Shown here: positions 1 through 14,400 of the stretch, in pieces
Numbering within the stretch: position 1 is the stretch's first letter
Layout: the number at the start of each line of letters is the position of its first letter
Assembly: GCF_030704535.1 (NCBI RefSeq)
Contig: NC_081823.1
Coordinates: 156,501-220,500 of the forward strand
From: Vitis vinifera
Lineage: Eukaryota; Streptophyta; Magnoliopsida; Vitales; Vitaceae
Direction of reading: 5' to 3'
DNA: 64,000 bases
Made by a program: the position numbers and the translations under genes
Notes under the pieces: generated by a model
Database searches by the model: none
Told to the model about the DNA's origin: nothing
Seen by the model: only the letters and a program-made list of their open reading frames with translations

Positions 1-77
1 GTTTGTATACTCCCTGTATGCCTTATGGCGGTTTGCCCTTTAATACAATTTGTGCTTACTTATCAAAAAAAAAAACT
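1..77 (+). mobile_element. 3' terminal scrap of a LINE (poly-A tail end)
   Basis: The first bases read like the 3' untranslated end of the LINEs found elsewhere in this window: a 'tttgtatactcc' phrase, a short spacer, 'cttacttatc', then an A11 run at about 66-76. The same phrase and tail occur near 6300-6370 on + and, reversed, near 38590-38640. The rest of the element would lie left of the window. No coding remains here. Confidence 0.7.
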
Positions 78-2497
78 GGGAAAAGTAACACTTTTATTCA
101 TTGTTAGTGTAATATATTGCTTGTAACCTAGAATCAAGGTTGCCTGAATTTGGTTGAAGCTCTTCCCTTGATTGAGCTGGTTTCTGGCTGATGCCTATGG
201 GCTGAGATTAGTGTTAAGTTGAGCTTGTAAAGATTGTTTATTAGTTGTGTTGAGCTTGGACAAACCTAGGCCTGCCTCAGGCTGTTGAAGTTGAGAATCC
301 TCTTTGTTCCTGTGAAAAGAAGACATGTAAATGCTTCACTGAGGAGTGGCATAATTCAGGTTAAAGATGCTGTAAGGACAAGGAGTGGCACAATTCAGGT
401 TAGAGGTGCTGTAAGGACAAGGAGAAGACAAAAATGGATGTGGAATAATGGTCTATGACAAAGGATGAATCTGGATGGAGTGAAATGGTGAAATGGATTT
501 GGATGTCCATGGGACACCAAATAATTTGGAGAAAGTTCTGTAGCAAAGAAAGAAAATAACAATCAGCAATAGAAGAGATGCAAATGACTTCTAGTAAGAC
601 TGATTAAAAGGAAACAAGATAAACAGGCAAGCAACAAGTGAAAGGTCAGAGCAGTAACCAGCTTTCAGTATTCAGTCTTTATAAATCCTAAATTGATTTT
701 TTTCCCCTAGATTGCACTTAGAGGATGATTCTATCTTCCTAAAACACTCAAAACCTTTTAAAAGATAATAGTCTGGAAACTAACTGAAACAGATAAGGAA
801 AAATAAATAAATTAGTAGGTTGGCCTTGTCCTTTCGTTGATTCACTTTATGTGTGGGTTGTTCTTTAGCTGTATCAGAAAAACTTTATCAAGTTGTAGTG
901 ATGGTAATGGCAATGGTAATGGTGAGGAGGTGGTGAAGCATACTGTGGGTAATGGTTTTAGTGGATGGGTTAAGGTAGCAGCAGAATGCCAGTGATGCTT
1001 CTGGTTGTGATTTGTTGCTGGAGGCAGTGGCAGTGGCCCCATGATGGCAGGCTGCTAGTAGCTCTGGTAGTTGCAATGATTTTGGCATGGTGTTAAGGTA
1101 GAGATGATGATTGACCAAATACTGAATGTGGTTATGGTTGCACTCTCTCTTTCGCTCTCTATACAAATGCAAACACAAAAATATCTATATATATGTTCAT
1201 ATATTGGTTTTCCTTTCTCCAATTTCAACTGCAGATGCACCAGAAACTTTAATGAACCTTGGCATAAAAAAAAATGCCTTTTGAAATCCTGAGAATAAAA
1301 GATTTTTAAGTTTTGAACGCTGACAATTGATCTTAATCTTTTTTCTTGATATAATTTCATTAATTGATATGTTTACCCGGGGAAGATTCTAAATTTCATT
1401 CATAACTGAAGCCTTGAATTTTGACAAAGTGGATTGGTGATGAAGAATAGCATTATAAAACTGAGTTATTGCTGTCTAGAAGCATTGCTGGTGACTGAAG
1501 TTTACCGAATGATACGGTCTTCAGGTTTGTGAAGATGAAGGCCAATTATTAAGGTTTAAGGTAAAGTATTGAGAGCATAAGTTGATGGAATTCCAGAAAG
1601 AAGGTTGTTAGAATTTTTTGGGTAGCCACTAATATGGGGCTTTGGGGTGTCAGTGAATGGCTAAAGAGGTGGAAAGAGGTTTCTGATTATGAAACAGGTT
1701 TTAGGTTAGAGAATTAAAGAAATGATGGTAGGATTTATGGGGTTAAACGGATAAAGTAGTGCAAATAGACAAAAGAAGTTAGGCAGTCATTCCTTTAATA
1801 ATTGAACCTTCTAAAAAATAAGATAAACCAATATGTAAACAACACTCAGGTCATGCAAACCAGGGAGTTTTTAAAAGTCTAATAGGCTGGTTTTCAATGC
1901 AAGAGGACACTTCTAACTGGACTTGGAGGAGAAAAATAAACAAACTCATGTAGACCCTAGTGACAACAATCCAATAGCCAAACACTTTCTAACCTAGATT
2001 CTAAACTATGCTAATATGTGAAATTACTAAACTGCACCAATATGGATTGTATTAATATATATATATATATATATATATAACCTTTCATGGTGAATCCCTT
2101 AGGACTCTCTATGGGGACTCAAACCTCGGGGTGCTGACTGTGCCCACAACAACTAACACCAAGTAAATCAGGGTATTTAACCAGCAGCAGGATTCAAACC
2201 TGGGACTGTGCATCTTTAATATGGATTGTATTAATTCCACCACAAGGAAAATAAAATTTCTCTTCTATTAATGTGCTTTAACATCAAGCAGAAGGTTACT
2301 CCGTAAGTTGGGAAAAGAAAGAAATGATGAGTTTCACTTGCTATTACACATCAAGTGTTACTTCATTGCCTATAGATGGATATTTAGATGCCAGATACTA
2401 AAATGTTATACAAGTTATTTTCTTGAGATATGATCTGAAAATACTAGTTTATTATTTCTTCTAATGATTTTACTTGTTTCTGTTCACCAAATGGCAG
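78..2497 (+). other. non-coding stretch, probably an intron of the SH2 gene
   Basis: No convincing exon was found. The only open frames are short and lack homology that I recognise. The stretch ends at a good acceptor (ggcag at 2493-2497) for the first recognisable SH2-gene exon, so it is best read as intron. It contains two GGA/GTGGCA-rich near-duplicate phrases around 345-420, an (AT)n tract at about 2054-2079 and a possible SINE-like piece at about 2083-2215. Confidence 0.5.
2054..2079. repeat. (AT)n microsatellite
   Basis: About 13 uninterrupted AT dinucleotides, in the putative intron upstream of the SH2-gene exons. Confidence 0.95.
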
Positions 2498-5400
2498 GCA
2501 TCTTGCCGCAGGAATTTTTCCTTGGATGTTATTTTATTAGATGCCTTGGGCCAGCCTGTGAACAAGGAAATAGAGGTCATTGACTTTAGTATCATTGTCT
2601 GCTGATCGCATTTTTTCTCCTCAGTAAATAATTTACTTACTTTGCATGGCTTCTTATATCAGGTTGATGCTTCACTCTTGTATGCTGATAATGGGGAACC
2701 GGTTGAGAAGCCAAATGATTCAGAAGCTCCTCTTCTAACGAGCTATGATGGGATTGAATTTTCTTCTTCTGATAGACCAAGTAAACTATCAAATGGACGT
2801 GCATCCTTTAAGCTCAAGATATCTCAGGTGCTAATATTATTATGCAAATGTACCTTCTGGATCTTACTGCAACTTAAATGACTGATGTTAATGTTTATCC
2901 AATATTGCTAGGAAGGTCCAGAACAATATTCTTGTTTGCTTGATTTCTAGTCGTTTGTGATCATCAGTCATTGGTTCCTATAAAGAGGATCGGAGTGAAC
3001 AGATCTTGGCTTTCCGAGGATACAAAGATTAAGGTTGGTGTTGTGAATGCTTTCTGTAGTCGCTTCTCTGAGGAAGGGGATTGGAGGCCTAGTATTAGTG
3101 GTATGGTCTTTTCTTGTTGAGAAAGTGTATATGTGAGGGTTTTGAAGGCTTCTTTCTCGTAGGAAGAGGTTTTTTGTGCTTTGTCTAGCTTAGAAGGGGA
3201 CAAAGCTCCTAGGCCATATGGTTACATTTTGGCTTTTTGGTAGTAAAACAGGGATTTTGTAAAGGTGGAGGTGATGGATTTCTTCAAAGAGTTATTCTTT
3301 GAAAGAAGTTCCTTTGTGAGGAGTTTGAATGCTATTTTTTTGGTCTTGATTCCAAAGAAAGGAGGTGCAAAGGATTTAAAGGATTTTAGACCCATTGGTA
3401 GGGTTGTCAGCAAAATAGTTTATGATTTTCAGCATGCGAGGGTAGAGGTGTCCAATCCCGGCACGGCCCAATGTGTTGAGCCAGCACGACCCACTTTAAA
3501 TTTATGTTGGGCCGGCCCAGCCCATGCATGCTAAATAGGTGGCTCGACGTGACCCATAAGCCCGCGGCCTAATCGTGCCAATGGGCCGTGGCCCATGGGC
3601 CACTCGCTTTGTTAAAAATTTTAATTTAATTTTTTAAGTCATTTTGTCTTATGTTTTTTTCATTATTAAATAAAATTTCTTTTTGTTGCTTTAAACACCT
3701 CTAATAATTATGCTTTTTATTTTTTATATTTATATTTATCGAGTTTGTAATAGTAAAATTTATAGAAATGTTAGTTTTTGTTTTTAAAAATAGCAAAAAA
3801 ATTATATTTGAATTTGTTTATTTTTTATCAATATAACATTAAATTTAAAATAATGGAATATAAAAGGAAATGAAATATAAAAAAAATAATTCTTTTATTC
3901 AATATTTCAACAAATTACATGAAAAAATAAGGAGAAAAAAAAGGTGAGAATTGCATCACTATAGTTTGAGTACATCCCAACTAGTTTGGCACCCACCCAA
4001 CTATCAATATTATGCATTACTCAACCTTTAAAAATTAGCTACATTTAATAGATTTAAAAGAAATGAACAATAGCTATTGATTTACCTTTTTACCCCTCAA
4101 ACTAGCTGTTATATAGTTATTGAGAGGGGTACTATAAACAATTAACATGTAATGAAAAGGAAAAAGTAAAAAGTGAAAAGTGGAATTTAAAAAGGCTAGG
4201 TGGGCTGGCATGGGCTGTTTCCTTTGGCACAGCACGGCCCGCTCCTTAGGGTTGTGCCAGCCCGGTCCGCTACAATACTGGGTCGTGCTAGCTCAACTCA
4301 GTCTTTTGGTGTGCCGGGCCATGGGTCAAAATGGGCGGCCCAACCTATTGGACACCTCTATGCGAGGGAAGGCAAATCTTAGACATGGCTCTAATTGCAA
4401 ATGAGGCTATCGATTCAAGGTTAAAGAGCTCCGCTTCAGGAATCATTTGTAAGCTTGATATTGAGAAGACTTATGATCATGTTGATTAGAGTTTTCTATT
4501 GGCAATATGAAGAAAATGGGTTTTGGGCAAAAGTGGGTGGGTTGGATGAAGTGGTGCATTTTTTCAACTTCTTTCTCAATTCTAGTGAATGGGACCTCTA
4601 TTGGCTTCTTCCATAGTTCTAGAGGTCCAAGACAAGGGGATGCACTCTCCTTTTATTTATTAGTGCCGGCGACGGAGGCTTTAAGTCAGTTGCTTGTTAA
4701 GGCAAGGGAATGAGGTTTCATCTTTAGGTTCTTGGTGGGTTAGAGGGGTAGTAGCTTAGTTGAGGTGACCCACCCGTTGTATGTTGATGATACTATCATT
4801 TTCTATGAGGCAAATGAAGAGCAATTTATGTATTTGAACTAGATTCTCATGGGGTTTGAAGTGATTTATGGGTTGAAAGTTAATTTGGATTAGAGTAAGA
4901 TCATCCTAATATGGAGGATTGACAATTTGGAGAGTTGGCAGTTAAGTTGGGTTGTCGGATGGGGAGTCTCCCTTCTACTTATTTAGATCTTACTCTTGGA
5001 GCCCTGTTCAAGTCAATGACGATGTGGGAAGTGATGGAGGAGATTGTGCAAGAAAGATTAGCCTTGTGGAAAAGACAATACTTATCGAAAGGGGGGAGAT
5101 TCACTCTCATTAAAACACTTTATCTAGTCTCCATATTTATTGCGTGCCCCTTTTAGTGATTCCAAGAAGGGTAAGTTCAAGGCTTGTAAAGTTCCAAAGA
5201 GATATTTTTTTGGGTGAAGGTGCTTTAGAGAAAAAAAACTCACTTAGTAAACTGGGTTAAAGTGTGCTTAGACAATAATAGAGGGGGATTAGGCATTAGG
5301 AATCTTATTGTTCTCAACATGGCGCTTCTAGGTAAGTGGGGTTTGAGATTTGCTTCGGAGAGAGACTCTTTGTGGAGGCATGTGATTGCTAGGAAGTTTG

Positions 5401-8400
5401 GGGAGGAAGGCGGAGGTTGGACTTCGGTGGTACTTAGGAAAGGTTATGGTGTAGGCTTTTGGAAAGCCATTAGGAAAACTTGGGAGGTTTTTAAAAGCAA
5501 TGTTTGCTTCATTATTGGGAATGAAAGGAGAATCAAGTTTTGGTTGGACAAGTGTGGCGACACCTTGTTGTTTCTTAAGACAATTCCATGATTGGGAATT
5601 AGAAATGGTGGAGGCTTTTTCGTGCAGAATTCAAAAGCATTTGATTTGGTGTTAGATGGAGGATAGAATGATTTGGTCAGCCTCAAGGAATGGAAAGTTC
5701 TCTGTTAAAGCTTTCCATTCTTTTCTAACTTCAAGGGGTGTAGAGGCTTTCCCATAGTGGTTTGGTTTTTTTGCATGGGAAGCATCTTAGGGAAGGATCC
5801 TAACTTTAGACTGCTTGAAAAGAAGGGTTTATTTATTTATTTATTTTTTAGTAAATAGATGTTTTTTTTTTTGTGTAAAAGGGAGGAGGAGTTCATCGAC
5901 CACTTGCTTCTACATTGTGTTACATTTCGATATTTATGACAGTTGATTTTCTCGTTATTTGGCTTGTAGTGGGTGATGCATTCTTCGGTTAGATTGATGT
6001 TGCTAAGTTGGAGTGGGGTTCAAGTAGGAAACAACAGAAGAAAGCTTGGTTAGCTTCCTTTTTGCACCTTATCTAGGTAATTTGCCATGAAAGCAATCAA
6101 GGGGCTTGAAGATGTGAAAACTTAGGATGAAGCACTTAAATATGCTCTTTTTGTTTTCCTTTTTGGACCATGTTAGGATTCATTTAGAAGGAAATCATAT
6201 GTCTTTGATCGATATTGTAGATTGGTTAAGAGCAAAGTAGTTGTAGGCAGGTGATTTTGTTTTTGTGCCTTTCTTTATTTGTTCTTTCCACTTGGCTCTC
6301 TTTGTATACTCCTAATGTACGTTGGCAAACTTTAGCCTATCTTCTATCTATAATATTTTTCTGCTTACTTATAAATAATAATAATAATAAATAAATAAAT
6401 AAAGAAGATATCCTTTTTGAGAAGATAAACTTATTGTGGATAGCCAATTTAGTCTAAAGAATGCAGCAATCACTTGGTTAAATCATGTCATTGGGTCAAG
6501 TTTAGCCTAGGTCTCTTATATGGGACATTGAGATGACAACCCTATACAAGCATGGGAACAACTAGCAATGTAAAGTTGTTTTTTTAATAGGCATAATAGG
6601 AATATAATATGCGCAGCCCCAACGACACAGGTAGCCCAACTACAAAAAGTACCCAAAGGTAATTACAAACCTACAGACATAGCCCTAATAGGACATAAGC
6701 ACGTCCAATCAATTAACTGTAACAATGAAAGGTTATTGACCCCATAGGAACAGGGATTTGAAGAAAGACTCTTTCAAAGCTTGATCAGAACATCCTAAGT
6801 CTTTAGAAAAAATCATCTGATTTTGCTTTTGCCAAATACACCAAAACATGCATGTAAGCATCAAAAAGGGGGCAACATTATAGAAGAAGTATACAAGAAG
6901 TGGCCAAAGGTAACATTATAAACCTATAAACATAGTCTTATTGGGAATAAGCATACCCCATTTCTGAATCTAAGAATGACAGGTCATCAGGTCCAAATGA
7001 ATCCCTAGATCATGCTAACCAACAAGCATATTCTTTATTGAGCAAGGAAGCACCCAAGTGACCTTAAATAAGGAGAACCAGAAGTGCCACAACATGTGAA
7101 TGTTTCCATAATGGATGAAGATACGATTGGCTTACTTCTTTTGGTGTAGAAATAACACCTATAAACTGGGGACCTACCTTTTTCTTACATTGGCTGGTCA
7201 TCACAAAGAGGCCAACCTTCAAAGAATCCCTTCAGCCCCATCCTCCTTTGGAGGAAACAAACACGAAAAGGCATGAAAGTAAGGTTTGGAATAAGGTCTA
7301 ACAACAAAGCCCCACACAAAATTGTCCTTATAATTTCCTCTAACAGCATTTGATTGAACGTGTTCAACAGATACCTCCATCCAATCTTGAAAGCTCCACA
7401 AAGAACAAAGGTTCCAATAACCTTGAGCACACCCCCCTGCTTGCTTTCATCCTAAAAATATGCTACCCAAGCATTCTTTTGCTAATCAATACAAAAAGGA
7501 TGGGGAAGCTTTGTCTCAATGAAGAATCTCCAAACCACACATCCAAACAAAACTTACACCTGAGACCATCAACCACTGAAACTCTAGTTATAAAGCATCC
7601 CACCCTTTGTTATAAACCTTGTTATAAAACTTACACCTGTCCCACACTAATTTCTCTTTCCCCTCCCTGGAAAACCAAACCCCCTCATCCTTCACAAACT
7701 TTCCTTTTATGATGTGCCTGCATGAACAATTCCACTCCACCACAAACCTTTGCATCCATTTACTAAGAAGAGCTTTACTCAACGCTAAGAGGCATCTAAA
7801 ACCCAAGCCTTCCTTACCCTCTTTGAAAAAAATAATTGGCCACTTAACCATGTGTAATTTCCTCTCTATGTACCCTCTTAGGATAAGTACTGTCTTTCTC
7901 AATTAGCAAGCCTTTTATTGAATCTCTTCTCAACTGTCTGAGACCTAGTAGGACTTGAATGGATCTCCCAATGGAAGACCTGAACAGTTACTGGCAGTTG
8001 GCAACTTCCCCACCCTATATCCAAACTGTGATGTCAACAAGTCCACATTAGTTACATTCCCCTCTGGAACAGGTTCACTCTTCTCTAGAGTTGCTTTAAC
8101 ACCAGACACCCTCTCCAAACAGAGAAGAATCCATTTCAAGCACATCAACTGATAGCAGCTAGTTGGCTAGTGTTCTTATGTCATACTCAGCTTACCTCAC
8201 CCTATGTGTTAACTTAATATTTTTCTTGTAAATGTTCTTATTTGGTATTGGGATTATCTCAGCTAATCTACCTATCTTCACTTTCTGGCGTGCATATAAA
8301 AGTTATTCTTCTGCATTATTGTAAATAATAGTAACACAAATTCCCCGGTAGTGATGGTAGTAAAATTATGCTTAAATGTAATAATTTAGTGAGACTTCAA

Positions 8401-11400
8401 GTTATAATTTTTGTGTACTCGGGATTAAAGTCTCTTAGAGATATTTTTTTGCTTAAAGAAAATGGATGTACCTCTGTTAGTTTGATGGTACATACTTGGT
8501 CTGCCCAATTGTATATTTTTGGTCTTAGGCAATAATAATCTGCTTTTGTACAGTCAAAATTTAGATTGTGGGTATGATTACATCCTGTTACCTGTTTAAT
8601 CTGGAGCATATAGAAAGAGAATCTGTTATCAAGCAAGATCAGTTGGAAAAAGGTGTGAACTTCATTGATTCAGAAAATCTGAAATTCTAAAATATAGATG
8701 CACTCTTGGATTGTTGGAGCAAGATAAACACTGTTTAAATCCTACCTGTCCATTCAATGGCCACTTTTTGGTCTCAACCATAACCTTCCAATGAAGTGTT
8801 GAGGTTTGCTTGTCTACCTGTCAATGGCATGACTATGATTGGCTTAATTTTGGTTAACTGGGGAAGTAATCTCAAATTTGTAGTTTATCTTTAGACCCTT
8901 CCTTCAGGAAGCGTCTCAAGTATCTTAACTAGTAAAATTATTAATGTGCTTGCATAGGCGAACGCTGTCCAAACTGTTTATAGTCTAAATTCTGCACCCT
9001 GCTGTCAAACAATGGACTTCATTTGATTGTCATGTGCTTCACAGCCTTCATGTCATAGATTTATACTCCTGTTTAATTGGTGAAGATGTGTCCGTGATAA
9101 TATGACAACTATTGAGAACTATATGCTCTATTGTGAAAATAGGTCATCTCATACTTGACTGATTAACTTTGATGTGTGCACCTCACTTAATATTTGGCTG
9201 TTTGCAACTTAAAGGAATCTTGTGATGGAACACACATAGAGACAATCTTTTGATTTTCCTTGTTGCTTTGGTACAAACTTTACTTTCAGTTTTCAAAAGT
9301 TGACAATTGAGATGTTTTCCCATTTTTACCAGAATATATCAATGATTCCTATTTCTTTTGCATATTTCAGCTCTCTTCCAAGTGTGATAATAGATTGTTC
9401 CACATTAAGTTTTCCATACCAAAAATTGGAACATATCCTTTCCTAGAGACCATCTCCCATTCAATTCATTGTATCTCACGGAATCGTAATACCCGGTCCT
9501 CCTCTCTGATGTGTAAAAGATCTTCCTCTGTTGTCCATCCTCTCAGTGGATCTCAGTCATCTGGGCTGGATGACCTATCATCTGATATTCAGCACAGTAA
9601 TTTACGTGAATTAAAGCCAAGTCCATCATTAAAGAGGATCAAATCAGGACAAGAAAAATCATCTGCAACATTTATGGTTGATCCAACCATGGACCAACCT
9701 GATGAGGAATGCAACTCACATGCCTGGACTTCTAATCAGGTAATTCCTATCCCTTGTTTCTTCATTTTTCAAAACTAATTTTTAGCATCAAGCTGACTTC
9801 AACTACCTACTGATATATTGTTAAAGCACTAGAACTAGTTGTGGTATATTGCATGGACAACTGGTTGGGCTACCCATCTTTTAATTAATTATACCTAGGT
9901 TGGATTCCTGTCCTAATGTCTAGCATATGTCCTATATGGTGGTAGCAATTCAATTTTGTGGCTTTTGCACATGCACACACATCCACAAACACAAAGGCAT
10001 ATGCATATGGTTGTTGTTTTTTTTTTTTCTTTTTTTTCCTTTTGCTAATAAATCCGAGAAATTGGTTCCATTATTTATTTATTCTGAAATTGATCCAATT
10101 TCAGCCTAAGGTTACAAAAACTCATCTCCTGGTAATTTCTTATTTATATTGTATTTTCTGGAATAGAGCTATATTTCCTTTTCTTTGCCCTTGGCCTTTG
10201 CTCTTAAAATTGGCATTCCATGCATAGTTTCTGTCTACCAGGGCAATTCCTTTCATGTTTTCTTTAATGTATAGTCTGTTTGCCTTTAAAAACTCATCTT
10301 CCAAGCAGTGGATGTTCAATGAGTTAAATATTGGTATCATGTTTAATGTGCCAACTCCTCTTTGATGTGAGCTTTCATTGTATCTTTGAACTTGCAATTG
10401 ACAATAAGACCGAGGTTCTTGAACTATAGAGAACTTTCTAGGGTAAGGAATTTCTGAATTCTGAGGTTCCCAAGGGATTTTAATGATTGAATTACAATTA
10501 GTTGTTGTGAATGACGATTTTCTTGGATTACAATTGGTTGTTATGAATGAGGACAAAGAAGGTTGGAGAAGGCCAAACATGGATGCCCTTTGGTAAAGCC
10601 TTACCTCAAGGCAGTGGCCCAGACTTTGGATGGTGATAAACACTGGAACGGTTGCATTCTATATATGGACAGAGCTTTGGGCAAGGATCCTCACTATCAA
10701 TTACCTCTGCGGAGAGGGAAAGTTTTGACAAACTGTGCTGCATGAACATTGGGAGGCGAGGAATTAGAAAATTTCCTAGTCACACACTGCATGGCAGCTT
10801 AAGAGTTTTTGTTGTTGGTTTTCTTTCTATTTAGGTTAAGGTGGGTGCTCTTGGGAAGAAATAAGGTGTTTCTGTCCAGTTGGCATGGGCATGGTTTTAA
10901 CTACCAAATTGGCTGAGTTGTATAGCCTCAGCCATGAAGACGAAAAGTTCGATACATGAGTCAGTACTGTGCAGTTCAGCAATAACTCAATCCTGACTTG
11001 ATTATGAAATGTTTGACTTGTCCAATTTACAAGACAATTGGAAGTCTCAACTACACAACTCAGGTTTGATGAAAATGGAAGGAAAAATATATAATATCTA
11101 CACTTCTCACATATTTCCAAATAAATCAAGAAAAAAAACCTCAATACATGATTAGGAACAAAAAATTCAAACTTGTTTATTTTCAAGTGATTCTTGACAT
11201 GTCATAAATCACATTTCTTTTTATTAATTTCATTTTTTGTTTTCAAGATATACTAATTATAAAAAATTGGTATTGTCAGTAAAAATGCTTCCATAAGGTT
11301 TGGAGAGTTTTGAAATCTAACACTATCATAAACCAATTTAAATGCTTGCCTTTACAACTATTTAGACAATGTTAAATGTGATAGATATTTCTTAAACTAA

Positions 11401-14400
11401 AAGTTCTGTTTTATTGGAACTTCTAAAACTATAAATTATGTGTGGTGTATTTGGTGAATTTGGAAAGGAAGTTGAACCTAAGGATGTATTTGCAGATTAT
11501 ATAAAAAAAAATAGATATTAAAACCACGTCAAGGTCTAGTGGCTTTTCCATAAATAATCATAAAATTTAAGAAAATAATGAAACTTATTTATTTATTTAT
11601 TTATTTTATAAAAGGAGACTATGAAGTAAAATACCTATAAATTCAATTAAAAGATGAACCACAATAATCTTCAAACCAAACTTTATAACAACTTTAGGAA
11701 AATTTGACTACCAAATGATCGACTTTATGTTACAAATACATTTCTTAGCTAAAAATCTATTGTTCTATTTGTTTCCTTAAGTTGAATTAACAATTTGCAT
11801 GTTAGTATCGCTACAAGCCTCCATCGGAGTTTCCTCTAGTTTCGCCCTGCTTAGGCATACTTCACCATCTTTTAGGTTTTGATAGACATGCTCTCACTCG
11901 AACCTGTCTTATAAGATTAAGGTTGGTTGATGGTGCACCCGAGGATCCTGCCGATCAACTTCCTTGTGCCTTACAGGTTTTTACTGGCCTATTGACTCGC
12001 ACACATATTAGACTCCTTGGTCTGTGTTTCAAAATAGGCCGAATAGGGGGCCTACGGGTTGACACCATGAGCATGCAGGTGTCGAGGCATGCCAAGACGA
12101 CACATGTTGCATTCCATGATCAAGGCAATGATATCTCTATGGGCATGACAACAGCCCGAGCTTGGGTCATCGCTTTAAATTGCATTGGTCCACGCCCTAG
12201 TCGATCGGCAGACTGGCTTGTTGTCATTCCATATCAGACCAAGGCGCACCGTCGGCCCATCCACTTTCTTTTCGACAATTTCAAACACTCTTTGACTTTT
12301 TTTTCAAAATCTTTTTCATTTTTTCCTCACGATACTTGTTTGCTATTAGTCTCTTACCCATATTTCGCCTTGGATTGAATTTACTGCCCGATTAGGGCTA
12401 CATTCCCAAACAACCTGACTCGCCGACAACGCTTTGTGGTGCGAATGGGTTCAAGCACGACAGGTATACACAAATAATTAATGAGTGTGTATACACAAAA
12501 ATTCTTGCATACATATATTTATGTGTGTAACTAAAGAAGTTAAAAATTGTGGGTATATAATGTGGATCATGGAAATGGTGCTTAATTTTGGTTTTAGCAC
12601 ATTAGATTAGATTTTTAGAATTTTTAGCTCAAATTCTTGTGTTTGTGCATAATTAGCAATTCTATTTGAACCAAAAACTTCGGTGTTTTTCATAATGCAC
12701 TGAGACTTTCTCGAATTCAAGGGTGAGCTACAATTTCAGTCATTTTCGTGGTGTGCATATTCATTGCCATTTTAGATAAGTACTGTGGTTATGTGTTTCA
12801 ATATGATTGATTCACAAGTATAAGATAAATTAAAAAGGAAAAGAAGTTGGTTCTTGATTAAAAAAAAAATGTAGAATAGGTTTTGCAAAAGGATCCATTT
12901 ATTGCCCTCAAAGATGGTTGATCATCATTCTAGCATTAGTTTTTGGCCTTAGATTTGGTGTAGGGACTGATCAATCTACCCCTTGGACTGATCTGTTGCT
13001 CCACTAACAAAATCTATGTTGGCCTTGGCCTTTTAAGATTCATTGATTGGTTGATTGTTGTCATGCCAAATCAATTGCTCATGATTTTTTGGAAAAATAA
13101 AATTGTATAAAAAAAATTTTGATTGGCCAATTACAATATTTATGTTAGGGGATTACTTCTATTTGACTTGGGGGGTTTTTACTATTATAAAAGGTTTTCA
13201 AAGATTGAAGAAATCTAAGTACAAAATTGGAGGGGAGCAAAGAGGAAAAAACTTTTGTGCATCTTTCATGCAACAAACTCCAAAACTAAAATCATCTGAA
13301 ATTAGTTCTTGATTCACTTTTTGAGAACGATGAGGCTTTTGTTCATTTGCTTTGGAAAGGAATTTGAAGTGGAAGTTCACTTAGGAGTGTGAGATTGTCA
13401 CATGGAGGATATGAAGGAGAGTGCAAGTGCGATCTAAGTAAGTCCCTTAGGAGTATGCATCTCTGTACTACATTTGAGATTTAGTGGATTGCTTTTGCAG
13501 TTGATGAAACTGGTGGATTTTACTCCATGAAAGAAATTTTCATAAGGAGTTTTCTATGTAAATTTGGTGTTTATTAGATTATTTCATTTTATTATACATC
13601 ACAAATGGATCTTTAAACATCAAAATTTATCTGGAGTTCATAAATACTAATTTGAATTTAAAAAGCAGGACTACCTATTCACCCTCTTTGTAGGTAATTT
13701 CATATAATGAGAACACATTTTCACCCCTCAGTTTTTGTCCAATCCCTTTATAGAGGACATATTTTCCTTTCCTAATGCTTCCTCATATGCTCTCTTCGGA
13801 ATTTTTCTTTTAGCATTTAGAAATTTGTTTATGTTCTCCCTATTTATTGTATTTTTATATCTGAGGTTAGGTCAATAATGTGTGTCAGACACATTTGGAG
13901 GGCAGACCAGAAAATGTTGAAGAAACAGAAAATTCTTCATCTCATTCGGAGAGCACTGAAGAAGGAAACCCATTTTTCAACAATATGTCAAGTTATAAAA
14001 ATCAAATTTCAGATTTAACCATTTTCAAGTATTGCTTGGGAGGCAATGCTGATAGGTGTCTTCTGCTCAAAGAGATTGCATCCTTTGCTTCTGAACAAGA
14101 GTTGGAAGACTTTGCACAGATGGTTGCTCTATACTCGGGATGTTCCCACCACCGGTAATCTAAAATACTTTTACCAGGCCTGATTGTTATCAGTTTTATA
14201 ATTGTACTTCTTCTGGAATTTTAGTTGGCAAGTAAGAGAAATGATCTATCATGATTGTAATGACAGAAAAATCATGGTTGCTTAACCTATGAAGAAAATG
14301 TTTTGGGTCTAAATTTCATTCTGAATTTTTCTACAAGGACAGACTGTTGCACTAGCCTTTTCCAATATAATATGTACCTAAACAAATGTAAGAAGACTTG

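Larger units (their letters stand above)
2828..9370 (+). other. 6.5-kb SH2-gene intron packed with transposons
   Basis: The intron runs from a donor at 2828 (gtgcta) to an acceptor at 9369-9370 (tttcag). It contains a sense LINE with a nested hAT-like element, then an antisense LINE fragment. The remaining 8160-9370 is AT-rich sequence in which I see no gene or repeat. Confidence 0.8.

Noticed and set aside
11923..12378. 151-aa open frame on + inside an SH2-gene intron
   Set aside because: It coincides with the antisense strand of the 26S rDNA fragment, so the open frame is a by-product of rRNA sequence.
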